Counted from the first letter of the stretch, positions 7,734 through 17,261 are shown. The stretch: 64,000 nucleotides of DNA from Rhodococcus qingshengii (GCF_021025955.1 NZ_JAJNCL010000018.1:1-64000); one strand, 5' to 3'. Notes: generated by a model from the sequence alone, not told the origin. Translations and numbers: made by a program.

Positions 7734-9191
7734 CTACTGCTCTCGGGCAGTCGCTCGTTCCGAGTTCAAGTGAGGTGGCGGCTGGGAGGCGTCAGCGTGG
7801 CTTCGACGCCCCATCAGGTAAAGGGCGATAGTGGCCGGCGTGATGGTTGCGAGCGCAACGTAGGACATGGCACTGACTGGAGACGGTGCGGGGAAGAAGA
7901 TTCCGTTGAGATAGATCCATGAGGTTGCGACGGCACCGGCGATCAGTGCTGCGATTGTCACGGCGGTGGCTGCGCGCTCGCGGAAGAGGAGCATCACGGC
8001 GCCGATGCTGATGACGACGTATGGGCTCACCCAGAAATAGACGACCAGAGTTGACACTGCGTTATAGATAGAAGGAAGTGGGCCCGTGGCGCCGATCACC
8101 AAAGTGCAAATGCCGAAGAGGCCACCGAGAATGATCAGCAGGATTGCGGAAACAGGGCTGTGGAATCGGGAGTGTATGCGTGTGAACCTGTGTGGTAGAA
8201 GCTTTTCGGCTGACAGGGTGGCGACGAAGCGGGATCCGTAGTTGACGAATCCGATCAGTGCGGCGAAGGTCGCTACGGCGACAACGAGGTCCGTCATTTG
8301 TCCCATCGCGGTCGGTAAGCCCGCATTCTCGGCCAGGGCGGCGGGGGATGATGTGCCGGAAAGGATTTGGTCGGACGTCTCCGTGATTCCTGGTGCCTGC
8401 AGGAAGGTTGCGATCACGTACAAGGTTCCAAGCACAATGGGGACACTCATCACGGCGGCCGGCACATTCTTCTTCGGGTCGCGGGTCTCCGCGGCCAGGG
8501 CCGCGCTTCCCTCGAAACCGACCAGGAACGCAGTTCCGGATGCGATGCCGGCCACGATCCCGCTGACGGACGCGCCCTGAAGAGTCAGTTGTTCCTGCAG
8601 ATGTAGACCAGTGTGAATCGCACTCGCCCCGGTAATGACCAGCAACAGTGGAAGGCAAATCGCGGTGAGTAGGACCGCGATCACGATCGAAACATCTAGG
8701 CCGCGACAGGTGATCGCCGCGACAATTGCTGCGGAGGCGAGGTAGATCGCGATTTGTGCAGGGCGACCGAGGCCGCCGTCGATGCCGACAGATTGCAGAA
8801 AGCTACCGCTGTACGCGCCGATGACCAGCAAAATGCTTGCGACCATCGCCAGATACCCGAGGAACAACGAGGCTGCGATCAGTGACTGGGCCCATCGCCC
8901 GAATACTTCACCGGCGTAGGAGTAGAGCGATCCGGAGGCGACATAGCGGCTGGCGAAGACGGTTACTGCTCTGCCGACGCAGATGACTGTCAGCGCTGCG
9001 AGCAGAGCAGCGACCCAACCACCGAGTCCGGCGTTGAGTACCAGCAGCATTGGAAACGACGCCATGCCGACGGCAGGGATCATTGACGAGATGGCCAGCG
9101 AGGTCAGTTGAAGGCGGCTGAGATGGCCGGATTCAAGGTTGATGGACTCCGTATCAGTCTGTGCTACAGCGTTATTCGACGAGTGATTCAT
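7734..9191 (-). CDS. APC-superfamily amino acid/amine permease
   Basis: 485 aa with about 12 transmembrane helices. The start at 9191 is preferred over 9215 because AAGGA lies upstream of it. The first helix region (LTSLAISSMIPAVGMAS) and the motif FLVGFEGSAALAAETRDPKKNVPAAV at about residue 225 are hallmarks of APC permeases that import amino acids, amines or their derivatives. Its promoter carries the same operator as the catabolic operon at 10400-20525, so it is probably the uptake system for that pathway's substrate. The gene lies beyond the TetR gene and is transcribed away from the operon. Confidence 0.85.
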   Translation of the reverse strand: MNHSSNNAVAQTDTESINLESGHLSRLQLTSLAISSMIPAVGMASFPMLLVLNAGLGGWVAALLAALTVICVGRAVTVFASRYVASGSLYSYAGEVFGRWAQSLIAASLFLGYLAMVASILLVIGAYSGSFLQSVGIDGGLGRPAQIAIYLASAAIVAAITCRGLDVSIVIAVLLTAICLPLLLVITGASAIHTGLHLQEQLTLQGASVSGIVAGIASGTAFLVGFEGSAALAAETRDPKKNVPAAVMSVPIVLGTLYVIATFLQAPGITETSDQILSGTSSPAALAENAGLPTAMGQMTDLVVAVATFAALIGFVNYGSRFVATLSAEKLLPHRFTRIHSRFHSPVSAILLIILGGLFGICTLVIGATGPLPSIYNAVSTLVVYFWVSPYVVISIGAVMLLFRERAATAVTIAALIAGAVATSWIYLNGIFFPAPSPVSAMSYVALATITPATIALYLMGRRSHADASQPPPHLNSERATAREQ

Positions 9192-9300
9192 ATGTGCGTC
9201 CTTGAATTGGTGCACTGTCGAGTGCGGGCAGGGGTTATATGCCGGGATCGGCCGCGATCGCGCGTGTGAGGATCGGGAAAGCCCTCAGAAGATGGTGATG

Positions 9301-9357
9301 TCAGTCACATGACTGAGTCGATCGACTGAGATTAGCTTCGCCCCTGCTGTTCGTCAA
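9301..9357 (-). promoter_or_regulatory. Permease promoter with TetR-type operator
   Basis: On the minus strand, -35 TTGACG (9357-9352), a 17-nt spacer and -10 TAATCT (9334-9329) are followed directly by a perfect palindrome AGTCGATCGACT (9327-9316) and then TCAGTCATGTGACTGA (9316-9301). The last element is nearly identical to the operator of the divergent operon (10242-10270). The repressor would cover the transcription start. Confidence 0.75.
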
Positions 9358-9464
9358 TGAGTTCCGGAAAATTCTTTGAATGCAGCCGCGGTATTTGGAT
9401 GACTACGGGCACGACTGTGGCCCGACGCTGTCGATTGCAACGCCGGGCGGGAAACGGGAAAGCT

Positions 9465-10058
9465 CTAGTGGGGCGGGTGGATCGAATCGATGATGCCGAC
9501 GATCGCGGACGAGATGGCGTCGAGTTCAGGTGCGCTCACGCCGGTCGTGCCAGTTGCGAGATTTTGCATGTAGATTCCGTCGATCGCGCCGATCGTGTAG
9601 CGGGCGAGCAGTGTGGCGTCGCTGCCGTCGATGTCGGTTGCGTGCCGAAGCTCATCGGCGAAGGCGGATATGTACGTCGTGTAGCTGGCTCCGGCGAGTT
9701 CGGCCTTGTCCGGATTGCGCAGCGCCCACAGCAGCAGCTCGTATTGGGCGATCGGGACGTCCCGATCGGTGTGGAGAAGATCTTGGAAGCGTTCGAGCAA
9801 TGAACGGATGATCTCTTGTCGTGTCCGGCCAGTCGTCGATACCAGGCGTGATCCCACTGTGGTGGCACGAAACATGTCGTCCACGGCGGTGTAGATCTCT
9901 CCTTTGCCGTCGAAACTGTAGTGCAACGCAGCGAGGTTGACTCCGGCTTCGTCGGCGATGCGGCGGGTGGTCGCCGCGGCCAGTCCGTCGCGAATGATGA
10001 CTCGGGCGGCGGCCTCGACGATCGCAGTCCGCCGCTCGGATGCTGTCAGGTAGGCCAT
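9465..10058 (-). CDS. TetR-family repressor of the amine-catabolic regulon
   Basis: 197 aa. The N-terminal TetR helix-turn-helix (about residues 8-55: RRTAIVEAAARVI, then TTRRIADEAGVNLAALHYSF) is followed by a helical ligand-binding domain. The gene sits between the permease and the ten-gene operon, both of which have the same palindromic operator in their promoters. Self-control is likely, since the operator at 10242-10270 also lies in its upstream region. A GAGAAGG ribosome site precedes the start. The inducer is presumably the pathway substrate or an intermediate. Confidence 0.85.
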   Translation of the reverse strand: MAYLTASERRTAIVEAAARVIIRDGLAAATTRRIADEAGVNLAALHYSFDGKGEIYTAVDDMFRATTVGSRLVSTTGRTRQEIIRSLLERFQDLLHTDRDVPIAQYELLLWALRNPDKAELAGASYTTYISAFADELRHATDIDGSDATLLARYTIGAIDGIYMQNLATGTTGVSAPELDAISSAIVGIIDSIHPPH

Positions 10059-10213
10059 TCGCTTTACCGTTCACCTTCTCGTTGTCGTGGGACTCCAGGG
10101 GTCGAGCGTATCGATGTCACTCAGCGTGCGTGACACCCTGGTCGATCCTTGATCTGCCCGGCGCGTTCCGGGTGCGACGTTGCCGCACTTCGGGGTCTCC
10201 TGCAGTTTGCCTA

Positions 10214-10270
10214 TTGACGCTAGCTCCGATCCGCCATAATCTCAGTCACATGAGTTAGTCATGTGACTGA
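10214..10270 (+). promoter_or_regulatory. Operon promoter with double palindromic operator
   Basis: -35 TTGACG (10214-10219) and -10 CATAAT (10235-10240) are 15 nt apart. Right after the -10, TCAGTCACATGA (10242-10253) and TCATGTGACTGA (10259-10270) form a perfect 12-bp inverted repeat around GTTAG. It can also be read as two overlapping copies of the 16-bp box found at the permease promoter. The remainder of the 10059-10399 interval is an untranslated leader. Confidence 0.75.
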
Positions 10271-10399
10271 CTTCATTGCTCGACTATAGCGCTTGGCAGA
10301 TCACACCAGGGCGAGAGCTGCGACATCGCACAAAACCGCGCCTCACTGACGCGCAACCAAATCGCTTGCCCCATGCCCCGAAACTGGAGGGACCACCCC

Positions 10400-11074
10400 A
10401 TGACCGACATCCGAGAGCGGGTGGATGCAGATCCATCGCGACCCGATGAATCCCACACCCGGTGTGCACCCGACGTCGCCGTCACGATGGAGTTCGACCC
10501 TCCCCCGTTGGTACGAGCTGTCGTGACGCGCCTGCGCGTTGCTCTCGATTCCGACTCGGGCAGGAAAGCTCTCGAGGCAATGCCCGCCGAGGTAGACCTG
10601 CACTCGACCAGTGATCCGCAACGCGCACGATTGACTCGAACAGCAACCGGCGTGCACGTCAGTAGTCCCGAGGGTTCGACAGTTCCTGTTGTCGGCATCA
10701 GCGTCGACGAACTGGCGATATCCGAGGACGAACCCCCGGCGGGCACTGCGGATGTTGCCGCATTGACCCCTCTCGTCGAACCAGAGCCACCGACGCTCGA
10801 CATCGCAGCCTGTGAATTCTGGGAGAAAGCTTCGGGCCTGCCTGGAATGCCCGGATTGTCATTGGCTGCTCTCGACACGGGCGCAGCCGTGCACGTGGGG
10901 CCGACAACGGATGCGTATGAAATTCACGGCCTCGAGATAGATCTACGTCGACTGCTCGCGGGGTTCGAGTTGTTCGTCTACTCCCTGCGCGCAGGAAAGT
11001 TCTACATCAAAGGCACGAACCGACAATTGTCGGTCGTCGCGGGAGCATCAATGAAGGCGGTCCTCCATGTCTGA
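10400..11074 (+). CDS. SCP2-like domain protein, first gene of the catabolic operon
   Basis: 224 aa counted from the ATG at 10400, preceded by GGAGGG. I do not recognise the whole protein. The last 60 residues (EIDLRRLLAGFELFVYSLRAGKFYIKG...) resemble the end of a sterol-carrier-protein-2 domain, where a leucine-rich helix is followed by a glycine-bounded strand. The N-terminal half may be a second, degenerate copy. There is no signal peptide or membrane helix. The stop overlaps the start of the glutamine-synthetase-like gene by 8 nt, so the two are translationally coupled and may work together, for example as a substrate carrier or accessory subunit. This role is speculative. Confidence 0.55.
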   Translation: MTDIRERVDADPSRPDESHTRCAPDVAVTMEFDPPPLVRAVVTRLRVALDSDSGRKALEAMPAEVDLHSTSDPQRARLTRTATGVHVSSPEGSTVPVVGISVDELAISEDEPPAGTADVAALTPLVEPEPPTLDIAACEFWEKASGLPGMPGLSLAALDTGAAVHVGPTTDAYEIHGLEIDLRRLLAGFELFVYSLRAGKFYIKGTNRQLSVVAGASMKAVLHV

Positions 11075-12446
11075 CACGACGAACCTCGGTGAATGGATCG
11101 GCAACAATTCCGTTCGCACGATTCGCGCACAAACCGTGACGTTGGATGGTGCCTTGGTCGGAAAACATCTGTCACCCAAAAAGTTTGAGTCCGGAGCGCA
11201 ATCGGGCTGGGGATTCGCCGATATCGCCCTGGCAGTCGATCTCGGGAACACCGCTCAGCTCGGGTTCGACTTCGGTGACTGGCGCGGTGAGATGCACGAC
11301 GTCTTCCTTCGTCCCGACCTTACGACTCTGTCAACCGACGCATCACTACCAGGTCTCGCCACGGTGATGTGTGATCTGGTCGATCAACACGGGGCACCGC
11401 TTCCGGTGTGTTCGCGATCCACGCTCGCACGTGTGGTCAAAGAGCTTGCCGAGCTTGGATTCACAGGTAAGGCGGCCGTGGAGATCGAGGCCACGGTGTT
11501 CGAAGAGTCGATCGAGCAGGCCCGCGAACAGCGTTTTACGAACCTGCATCCACTCGGCGGTACCCAGGGCGCGATCTACCTGTTGAGCAGATCACGGGAC
11601 TACACGACGCTCATGGACGCAATGGCTGACCGCATCGAGCGGGCTGGAATCCCTTGGGAAGGTTGGGCAGACGAGTCCGCGCACGGCCAGATCGAAGTAA
11701 ATCTCCCACCGACCGACATTCTCACCGCAGCGGACTGGTACGTACGAACGAAGCAGATCATGCGGGAAGTCGCCTACGAGCACGGTCGCACCATCACCTT
11801 CATGGCTCGGTGGTCGCCGGACCAGTTCGGGCAGGGCGCTCACATCAACCTTTCCCTTCAACGGGACGGACGGAATGCCTTCTTCGATGAAGTTGAGCCC
11901 TCACGCCCGTCGGAGACGATGCGGAACTTCATCGGCGGCGTCCTCGGCACAATGGCGGCGGCCAGTTCTTTCCAGTATCCGACCGTGAACTCATACCGCA
12001 GAATCGCGGAATTCGACGGACCTCCCACCACCGTCACGTGGGGCGTTGACAACAAGAGCGCGGCCGTTCGAGCCGTCTGCACGACCGAGAAGCTCTCTCG
12101 TGTCGAGTATCGCGTCCCGTCGGCGGACGTGAACATCTATCTGTCGATGGCATCGTTCCTTGCCGGCGGTCTGATCGGTCTGCGCGATCACAGCGATCCT
12201 GGCCCCGAATGCACCGTCATGGCCTGGGGATTGCCGCCGGGAACCCCGAAGTTGCCAGCCAGCCTTTCTCGAGCGATCACGGAATTGAGCGGCGATGTAA
12301 ACCTGACGGAGGTTTTGGGGCGAGAGTTGGTGGAGTACTGGATCGGCACGCGCCGGTGGGAATGGTTGCAGTTCTTCACCACTGGGGGAGACCCGGCCGC
12401 AGGAGTCTCCGATTGGGAGCTCGAACGCTACTTCGAGCACGTCTGA
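11067..12446 (+). CDS. Glutamine-synthetase-like gamma-glutamyl amine ligase
   Basis: 459 aa, typical GS length. Visible GS elements in order are a beta-grasp N-terminus, the Glu pair EIEAT near residue 135, ESAHGQIEVNLPP near 205, GAHINLSL near 265 and the family-typical NIYLSMASFLAGGLIGL near 370. The sequence is divergent from ammonia-assimilating GlnA and resembles the PuuA/IpuC/GlnA3-like group that ligates glutamate to amines using ATP. The next genes encode an alcohol dehydrogenase, a PuuD-like hydrolase and an aldehyde dehydrogenase, which supports a gamma-glutamylated-intermediate route. The amine substrate cannot be read from sequence. Confidence 0.8.
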   Translation: MSDTTNLGEWIGNNSVRTIRAQTVTLDGALVGKHLSPKKFESGAQSGWGFADIALAVDLGNTAQLGFDFGDWRGEMHDVFLRPDLTTLSTDASLPGLATVMCDLVDQHGAPLPVCSRSTLARVVKELAELGFTGKAAVEIEATVFEESIEQAREQRFTNLHPLGGTQGAIYLLSRSRDYTTLMDAMADRIERAGIPWEGWADESAHGQIEVNLPPTDILTAADWYVRTKQIMREVAYEHGRTITFMARWSPDQFGQGAHINLSLQRDGRNAFFDEVEPSRPSETMRNFIGGVLGTMAAASSFQYPTVNSYRRIAEFDGPPTTVTWGVDNKSAAVRAVCTTEKLSRVEYRVPSADVNIYLSMASFLAGGLIGLRDHSDPGPECTVMAWGLPPGTPKLPASLSRAITELSGDVNLTEVLGRELVEYWIGTRRWEWLQFFTTGGDPAAGVSDWELERYFEHV

Positions 12447-12466
12447 CACCGAGGACAGGTCTGAAG

Positions 12467-13552
12467 ATGAAAGCAGCAATACTGAACGCTGCCCCTGGTC
12501 GGCTCGAGTTCGAAGAGCTCGACATGGACGTGGCCGGACCCCGAGAAGTCCGCATACGTACAGCAGCCGTCGGGCTGTGTCATACCGATCTGCACTACGT
12601 GGACGCGCTCTGGCGAACAGAACTTCCGGAGGTGCTCGGTCACGAGGCATCGGGCATCGTCGAATCGGTTGGGTCAGACGTCACGGCTGTAGCGCCTGGC
12701 GACCACGTCGTGACGTGCATGACAGCTTTCTGTGGCCGATGCCGATACTGCATTGCGGGTCGACTCACCCTCTGCTCCAATCATTCCCGTCTCCGCTCGC
12801 GGCCCCAGCCGGCGTTGACTACCAAGTCCGGGCGCGCAGTGGGACGAATGGGTGGCATCGGTGGATTCGCCGAACAGATGCTCGTGCACGAGAACAGCGT
12901 CGTCCGCGTCGACGATTCGGTACCTCTCGATCGCGCGAGTTTGCTCGGGTGCGCCACCATCACCGGCGTCGGGGCGGTCTGGCACAGTGCTCGCATCGAA
13001 CCTGGGTCGTCGGTTGCCGTCATCGGTTGTGGAGGCGTGGGGCTTTCGGTAGTTCAGGGTGCCCGGTTAGCCGGCGCGGCCCGGATCATCGCGATCGATG
13101 TTGACCAGCGAAGTATCGATCAGGCTCTTCGAGTCGGGGCGACTGCGTCAGTGAACGCGGCTGAGATCGAACCCGTCGACGCCGTACGCGCGTTGTGTCC
13201 GGGTGGGGTGGACTACTCATTCGAGGCGATCGGCCGCAGAGTCACTGTCGAGCAGGCATTCTCGATGCTCGCTCCCGGCGGAGTGGCCACGGTCCTCGGC
13301 ATGGTTCCTGATGACGAGCCGCTGCGGATCACAGCGTCGGAATTGTTTTTCCAGGAGAAGCGATTGCAAGGCTCCCTCCTCGGGTCGAACCAATTCCCGA
13401 CCGATATTCCGCGATTGGCCGAGCTGTACGTCCAGGGCCGACTCGAACTCGACGAGATGATCTCGTTGCGAGTCCCCTTCGACGAGATCAACACAGGAAT
13501 CGCAGCGCTTCGTGAAGGAGGGGTGAATCGTGTCGTCGTCGAATTCGCCTGA
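12467..13552 (+). CDS. Zinc-dependent alcohol dehydrogenase (MDR family)
   Basis: 361 aa counted from the ATG at 12467. It has the catalytic zinc ligands Cys and His (GLCHTD near 38 and GHEASGIVESVG near 63), a four-Cys structural zinc lobe (CGRCRYCIAGRLTLC near 90) and a Rossmann motif VIGCGGVGLSV near 185. It is a long-chain class III-like NAD-dependent MDR enzyme. Within the operon it would oxidise a hydroxyl group of the (gamma-glutamylated) intermediate to an aldehyde for the ALDH encoded three genes further on. It overlaps the next gene by 23 nt. Confidence 0.88.
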   Translation: MKAAILNAAPGRLEFEELDMDVAGPREVRIRTAAVGLCHTDLHYVDALWRTELPEVLGHEASGIVESVGSDVTAVAPGDHVVTCMTAFCGRCRYCIAGRLTLCSNHSRLRSRPQPALTTKSGRAVGRMGGIGGFAEQMLVHENSVVRVDDSVPLDRASLLGCATITGVGAVWHSARIEPGSSVAVIGCGGVGLSVVQGARLAGAARIIAIDVDQRSIDQALRVGATASVNAAEIEPVDAVRALCPGGVDYSFEAIGRRVTVEQAFSMLAPGGVATVLGMVPDDEPLRITASELFFQEKRLQGSLLGSNQFPTDIPRLAELYVQGRLELDEMISLRVPFDEINTGIAALREGGVNRVVVEFA

Positions 13553-14288
13553 GCATGCGCGTCGCCCATTGATCGGAGTGACCGGTCGGCGCTCGAGCGC
13601 GGAACGCCTGGCCGTCGAACCTCGGTACCGCCATCTCGAGTTCGACATGCACTACTCCGATTTTCCTACCCGGCTGTCGTACGAAGGCGCCCTTGTCGTC
13701 CAAATTCCTTATGAGGCAGGTGGAATCGACCTGATTGAACGGCTCGATGGAATAGTCATCTCTGGTGGGCAGGATGTCCACCCTGAAACACTGGGTATCG
13801 ACGCCGCGCCCACCGATCCGGACAGTGACCCGCGTCGAGATGCGTATGAGATCGAATTAATATCGGGTGCAGTAGAACTCGGTACTCCACTGCTCGGTGT
13901 CTGTCGCGGGATGCAGATGCTGAATGTGACATTGGGAGGCACGCTCGTGCCTGATCTTCCGACCATAGACATCAACCACAAGTCACCAGGACTGGGCATA
14001 GCCGAGGAGACCCACCCCGTACGGACCGCCACCGATTCGACGGTGTTCGAGATATACGGCGCACACGTAGAGGTCAACTCCTTGCACCACCAAGCAGTGG
14101 ACCGACTCGGCCCTGACCTCACTGCCAGCGGGTGGGCTCCGGACGGTGTCATCGAAGCGGTGGAGATGCGCGGGAGACCGATCGTCGGCGTCCAATGGCA
14201 TCCGGAATGGCGCCGGAAGGACCCTGTCTTCGCATGGTTGGTCCAGGTCGCTCTCGCACGAAAGGAAGTGCTCGATGGAGTTGCATGA
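13530..14288 (+). CDS. PuuD-like gamma-glutamyl hydrolase (class I glutamine amidotransferase fold)
   Basis: 252 aa from a GTG at 13530 preceded by GAAGGAGG. The nucleophilic-elbow motif GVCRGMQMLNV (Cys near residue 130) and the downstream VQWHPEW (His and Glu) form the complete class I GATase triad. Length and sequence fit gamma-glutamyl-gamma-aminobutyrate hydrolase (PuuD/peptidase C26). It would remove the glutamyl group added by the GS-like ligase once oxidation is complete. It overlaps the genes on either side by 23 and 14 nt, so coupled translation is likely. Confidence 0.87.
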   Translation: MSSSNSPEHARRPLIGVTGRRSSAERLAVEPRYRHLEFDMHYSDFPTRLSYEGALVVQIPYEAGGIDLIERLDGIVISGGQDVHPETLGIDAAPTDPDSDPRRDAYEIELISGAVELGTPLLGVCRGMQMLNVTLGGTLVPDLPTIDINHKSPGLGIAEETHPVRTATDSTVFEIYGAHVEVNSLHHQAVDRLGPDLTASGWAPDGVIEAVEMRGRPIVGVQWHPEWRRKDPVFAWLVQVALARKEVLDGVA

Positions 14289-15765
14289 ATACTCGGACAT
14301 GGACGCCACGGACCTGAAATGTCGACTCGATCGGAAAGAAGTCACCCCTGCTGAAGTGCGCGAAGCCGCACTAGCTGCAATCTCCCACGTCGACACGCAC
14401 CTCGGTGCCACCGTCGGTCCTCCCCTCGACCCACCACCGACGTATTCCACGTCCGGTCCTTTCAGTGGAGTTCCGTTCGCGCTCAAGGATCTTCTGTGCA
14501 CTGCGGCGGGGATACCGAACGAGAACGGTAGTGCAGCAACCGCAGGCTATATCGCCACACGTGACTCCGATCTGATGGGTAGGTGGCGCGCTGCCGGACT
14601 ATCCGTGACCTGTCGCACTGCCACACCAGAATTCGGATTCAGCGCAACCACGGAATCGGCAGTGAACGGTCCTACCCGCAACCCCTGGAACCCGCAGCGA
14701 GTCGCCGGTGGATCCAGCGGTGGCTCCGCGGCGCTCGTTGCCGCCGGGGCCTTGCCGTGGGCACACGCCAACGACGCCGGCGGATCAATACGAATCCCTG
14801 CCGCGCTGTGCGGGTTGGTGGGACTCAAACCGACCCGCGGGCTCGTTCCACCCGGCCCGGATTCGGATGAACCGCTCTTCGGCCTCACGACTGAGTTCGC
14901 GGTCACCCGGACAGTCCGCGACGCCGCCGCGTTGATGGACGTAGTGCACGGCAGCGCACCGGGGGACCGGTACTTTCAGCCGCGTCGAAGCCCCGGCCAC
15001 TACAGCCGAGCAGTCGGCCAGCGACCGAAAGGCCTCCGGATCGCTGTGTCGACCGAATCACCTGGCAGTCGTCACGCTGCGGACCCCGCCGTGACAGCCG
15101 AGGTGATGCGTATCGCGCGCTTGCTCGAACAGTTCGGCGACCACGTCGAGAATGCGGCACCAGATGTTGACCCCGAACTGTTTCGGGATCTCAATCTCAC
15201 TTTCTGGTCGGCGTCGATCGCAGAGTCCATGCGCGCACTGACCGGAGCAGGCGCCAGCGAGGACATGTACTCCTCGCTGGAGAGCTCGACTGCCGCCATG
15301 GTTCGTCACGGATTCGCCGTGGAATGGGCAGACATCGCCCGCGCCCGCCGCTACCAGAATCACCTGACCCGTGGCACGGCGAGCTTCTTCGAATTCTTCG
15401 ACCTCACTCTCACGCCCACCACGCCGACGACCGCCTGGCACGTCGGCGAGCTCGACTCCAACCGACGGGGTATCACCGCGGGCGAGTGGGTGGACACCTT
15501 GGCGCAGTACTCGCCCTTTACTGCCATCTACAACGTCACCGGCCAACCGGCTATCTCCATCCCCACAGGAATGTGTGACGGACTGCCGATCGGAGTGCAG
15601 CTCGCCGCAGCTCCCGACCGTGACGATCTGTTGCTTGCCGTGGCCGCGCAACTCGAGGAAGCCGTCCCATGGGCAGGCCGCGTCCCACCGATTCATGCCG
15701 GCAAGCCGCTCCTCCCGGAAACGGAAAAAATGCCGACCCTCTACTCGGAAACGGAACGCACATGA
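14275..15765 (+). CDS. Amidase-signature family hydrolase
   Basis: 496 aa from the ATG at 14275, with AAGGAAG upstream. It shows the amidase-signature Ser-cisSer-Lys triad: Lys in FALKDLLC (near 72), cis-Ser in GGSSGGSAALVAAG (near 150) and the nucleophile in NDAGGSIRIPA (near 170). These enzymes hydrolyse aliphatic or aromatic amides, cyclic amides and carbamates. In this operon it could open a lactam or release an amine from an amide intermediate. Its stop overlaps the aldehyde dehydrogenase start (ATGA). Confidence 0.9.
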   Translation: MELHEYSDMDATDLKCRLDRKEVTPAEVREAALAAISHVDTHLGATVGPPLDPPPTYSTSGPFSGVPFALKDLLCTAAGIPNENGSAATAGYIATRDSDLMGRWRAAGLSVTCRTATPEFGFSATTESAVNGPTRNPWNPQRVAGGSSGGSAALVAAGALPWAHANDAGGSIRIPAALCGLVGLKPTRGLVPPGPDSDEPLFGLTTEFAVTRTVRDAAALMDVVHGSAPGDRYFQPRRSPGHYSRAVGQRPKGLRIAVSTESPGSRHAADPAVTAEVMRIARLLEQFGDHVENAAPDVDPELFRDLNLTFWSASIAESMRALTGAGASEDMYSSLESSTAAMVRHGFAVEWADIARARRYQNHLTRGTASFFEFFDLTLTPTTPTTAWHVGELDSNRRGITAGEWVDTLAQYSPFTAIYNVTGQPAISIPTGMCDGLPIGVQLAAAPDRDDLLLAVAAQLEEAVPWAGRVPPIHAGKPLLPETEKMPTLYSETERT

Positions 15766-17246
15766 ACACCCGCGAGGAATGGACACAATTCGCGACGTCG
15801 ATCGAAGCGCCATCGGCTATGTGGCTGAACGGTCAGTGGTTCAACGGCGACGGGAGTGAGCGTCACCATGTTGTATCCCCGCATAACGACACTGTCGTAA
15901 CCAGTGTCCCGCTGGCCATTCACGCCGACGTCGACAGAGCCGTCGAGGGTGCCCGCGCGGCGTTTCTCGATGGCCGGTGGGCGAGAATCAGTGCGCGCGA
16001 GCGTGGTGCGGTACTGCAGCGGTGGGCAGAGCTCGTCTACGAGCACCGTGACGAACTCGCTGCGCTCATCACACTCGAGATGGGTAAGCCGATCCAGGTG
16101 GCACGCGATATCGAGCTGCGAGCCGTCGAGAACACCTTCCGCTGGTATGGAGAACTGGCTGACAAACTCTACGACGAGTCGCCACGCGGCCTGATCGATG
16201 CGGTCGCGTTGGTGAGCCGTGAGCCGGTGGGGGTGGTCGCGGCGATCACCCCATGGAACTTCCCACTCACGCTCAGTAGTTGGAAGATCGCCCCTGCGTT
16301 GCTTGCAGGCAACAGCATGGTGATCAAGCCCGCTACACAGTCACCGTTGTCCTTGCTCCGCTTGGCTCAGCTGGGTTCGGCTGCAGGACTTCCCGACGGC
16401 GTGCTGCAAGTTGTCACAGGTAGCGGTGGACAGGCCGGAGCTGCCCTTGCTCGCCACAACGGCGTCGACTGTCTCACCTTCACCGGATCACCGGATGTCG
16501 GCAAACAGTTGCTGATCTACGCGGGTGAATCGAATGCGAAACCCGTACATCTCGAACTCGGCGGCAAGAGCCCACAGTTGGTATTCGCCGATGCCCCGGA
16601 CCTCGCCGTTGCAGCGCGCACCGTGGCATGGGCAATTACCTTCAACGCCGGACAGATGTGCACTGCAGGTGCTCGCTTGTTGGTCGAGGAATCGATCGCG
16701 GATCAATTCGTCGCCGAGGTGATTTCGGAAATCAAGCGATGCACTGTCGGTGACCCTTTCGATCCCGATACACACATCGGGCCCGTCGCGAGTCGGGCGC
16801 ATCGCGCGGACGTCCTCGAACACGCGAGAACTGCTCACACAGAAGGCGCAACGCTCGCCCACGGTTCACTGCAGGAACGAGCAGGTTCGGGGGCGTACCT
16901 GGATCCGATCGTGTTCACCGATGTTCAGGCCGAGCACTGCCTGTTCCTCGAAGAAGTTTTCGGACCGATCCTCGCAGTCACCCGTTTCACTGACGACGCT
17001 GACGCCGTCAGGTTGGCTAACGCGACACCGTTCGGTCTCGGAGCGGGGGTGTGGACGTCGAATCTCACACGAGCCCACCGGCTCGCGCGCGAAATCGACG
17101 CAGGTCTTGTCTGGGTGAACTGCTATGAGGAAGGGGATCTCTCCGTCCCCTTCGGCGGTCGCAAACTCTCAGGCCACAGTGTGGACAAGAGCATCCATGC
17201 ACTCGACAAATTCACGTCGACGAAGTCGACGTGGATCCATCTCTGA
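15762..17246 (+). CDS. NAD(P)-dependent aldehyde dehydrogenase
   Basis: 494 aa from the ATG at 15762. It has the ALDH core: ITPWNFPLTL (cofactor cleft, near 160), the Glu motif LELGGKSPQ (near 265) and the catalytic Cys in NAGQMCTAGARLLV (near 298), then FGPILAV and PFGGRKLSG at the C-terminus. It resembles PuuC/betaine-aldehyde-type enzymes. It presumably oxidises the aldehyde made by the operon's alcohol dehydrogenase to an acid. A 4-nt overlap couples it to the amidase gene, and the monooxygenase gene begins 15 nt later. Confidence 0.92.
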   Translation: MNTREEWTQFATSIEAPSAMWLNGQWFNGDGSERHHVVSPHNDTVVTSVPLAIHADVDRAVEGARAAFLDGRWARISARERGAVLQRWAELVYEHRDELAALITLEMGKPIQVARDIELRAVENTFRWYGELADKLYDESPRGLIDAVALVSREPVGVVAAITPWNFPLTLSSWKIAPALLAGNSMVIKPATQSPLSLLRLAQLGSAAGLPDGVLQVVTGSGGQAGAALARHNGVDCLTFTGSPDVGKQLLIYAGESNAKPVHLELGGKSPQLVFADAPDLAVAARTVAWAITFNAGQMCTAGARLLVEESIADQFVAEVISEIKRCTVGDPFDPDTHIGPVASRAHRADVLEHARTAHTEGATLAHGSLQERAGSGAYLDPIVFTDVQAEHCLFLEEVFGPILAVTRFTDDADAVRLANATPFGLGAGVWTSNLTRAHRLAREIDAGLVWVNCYEEGDLSVPFGGRKLSGHSVDKSIHALDKFTSTKSTWIHL

Positions 17247-17261
17247 ACAAAGGCACAGCAC

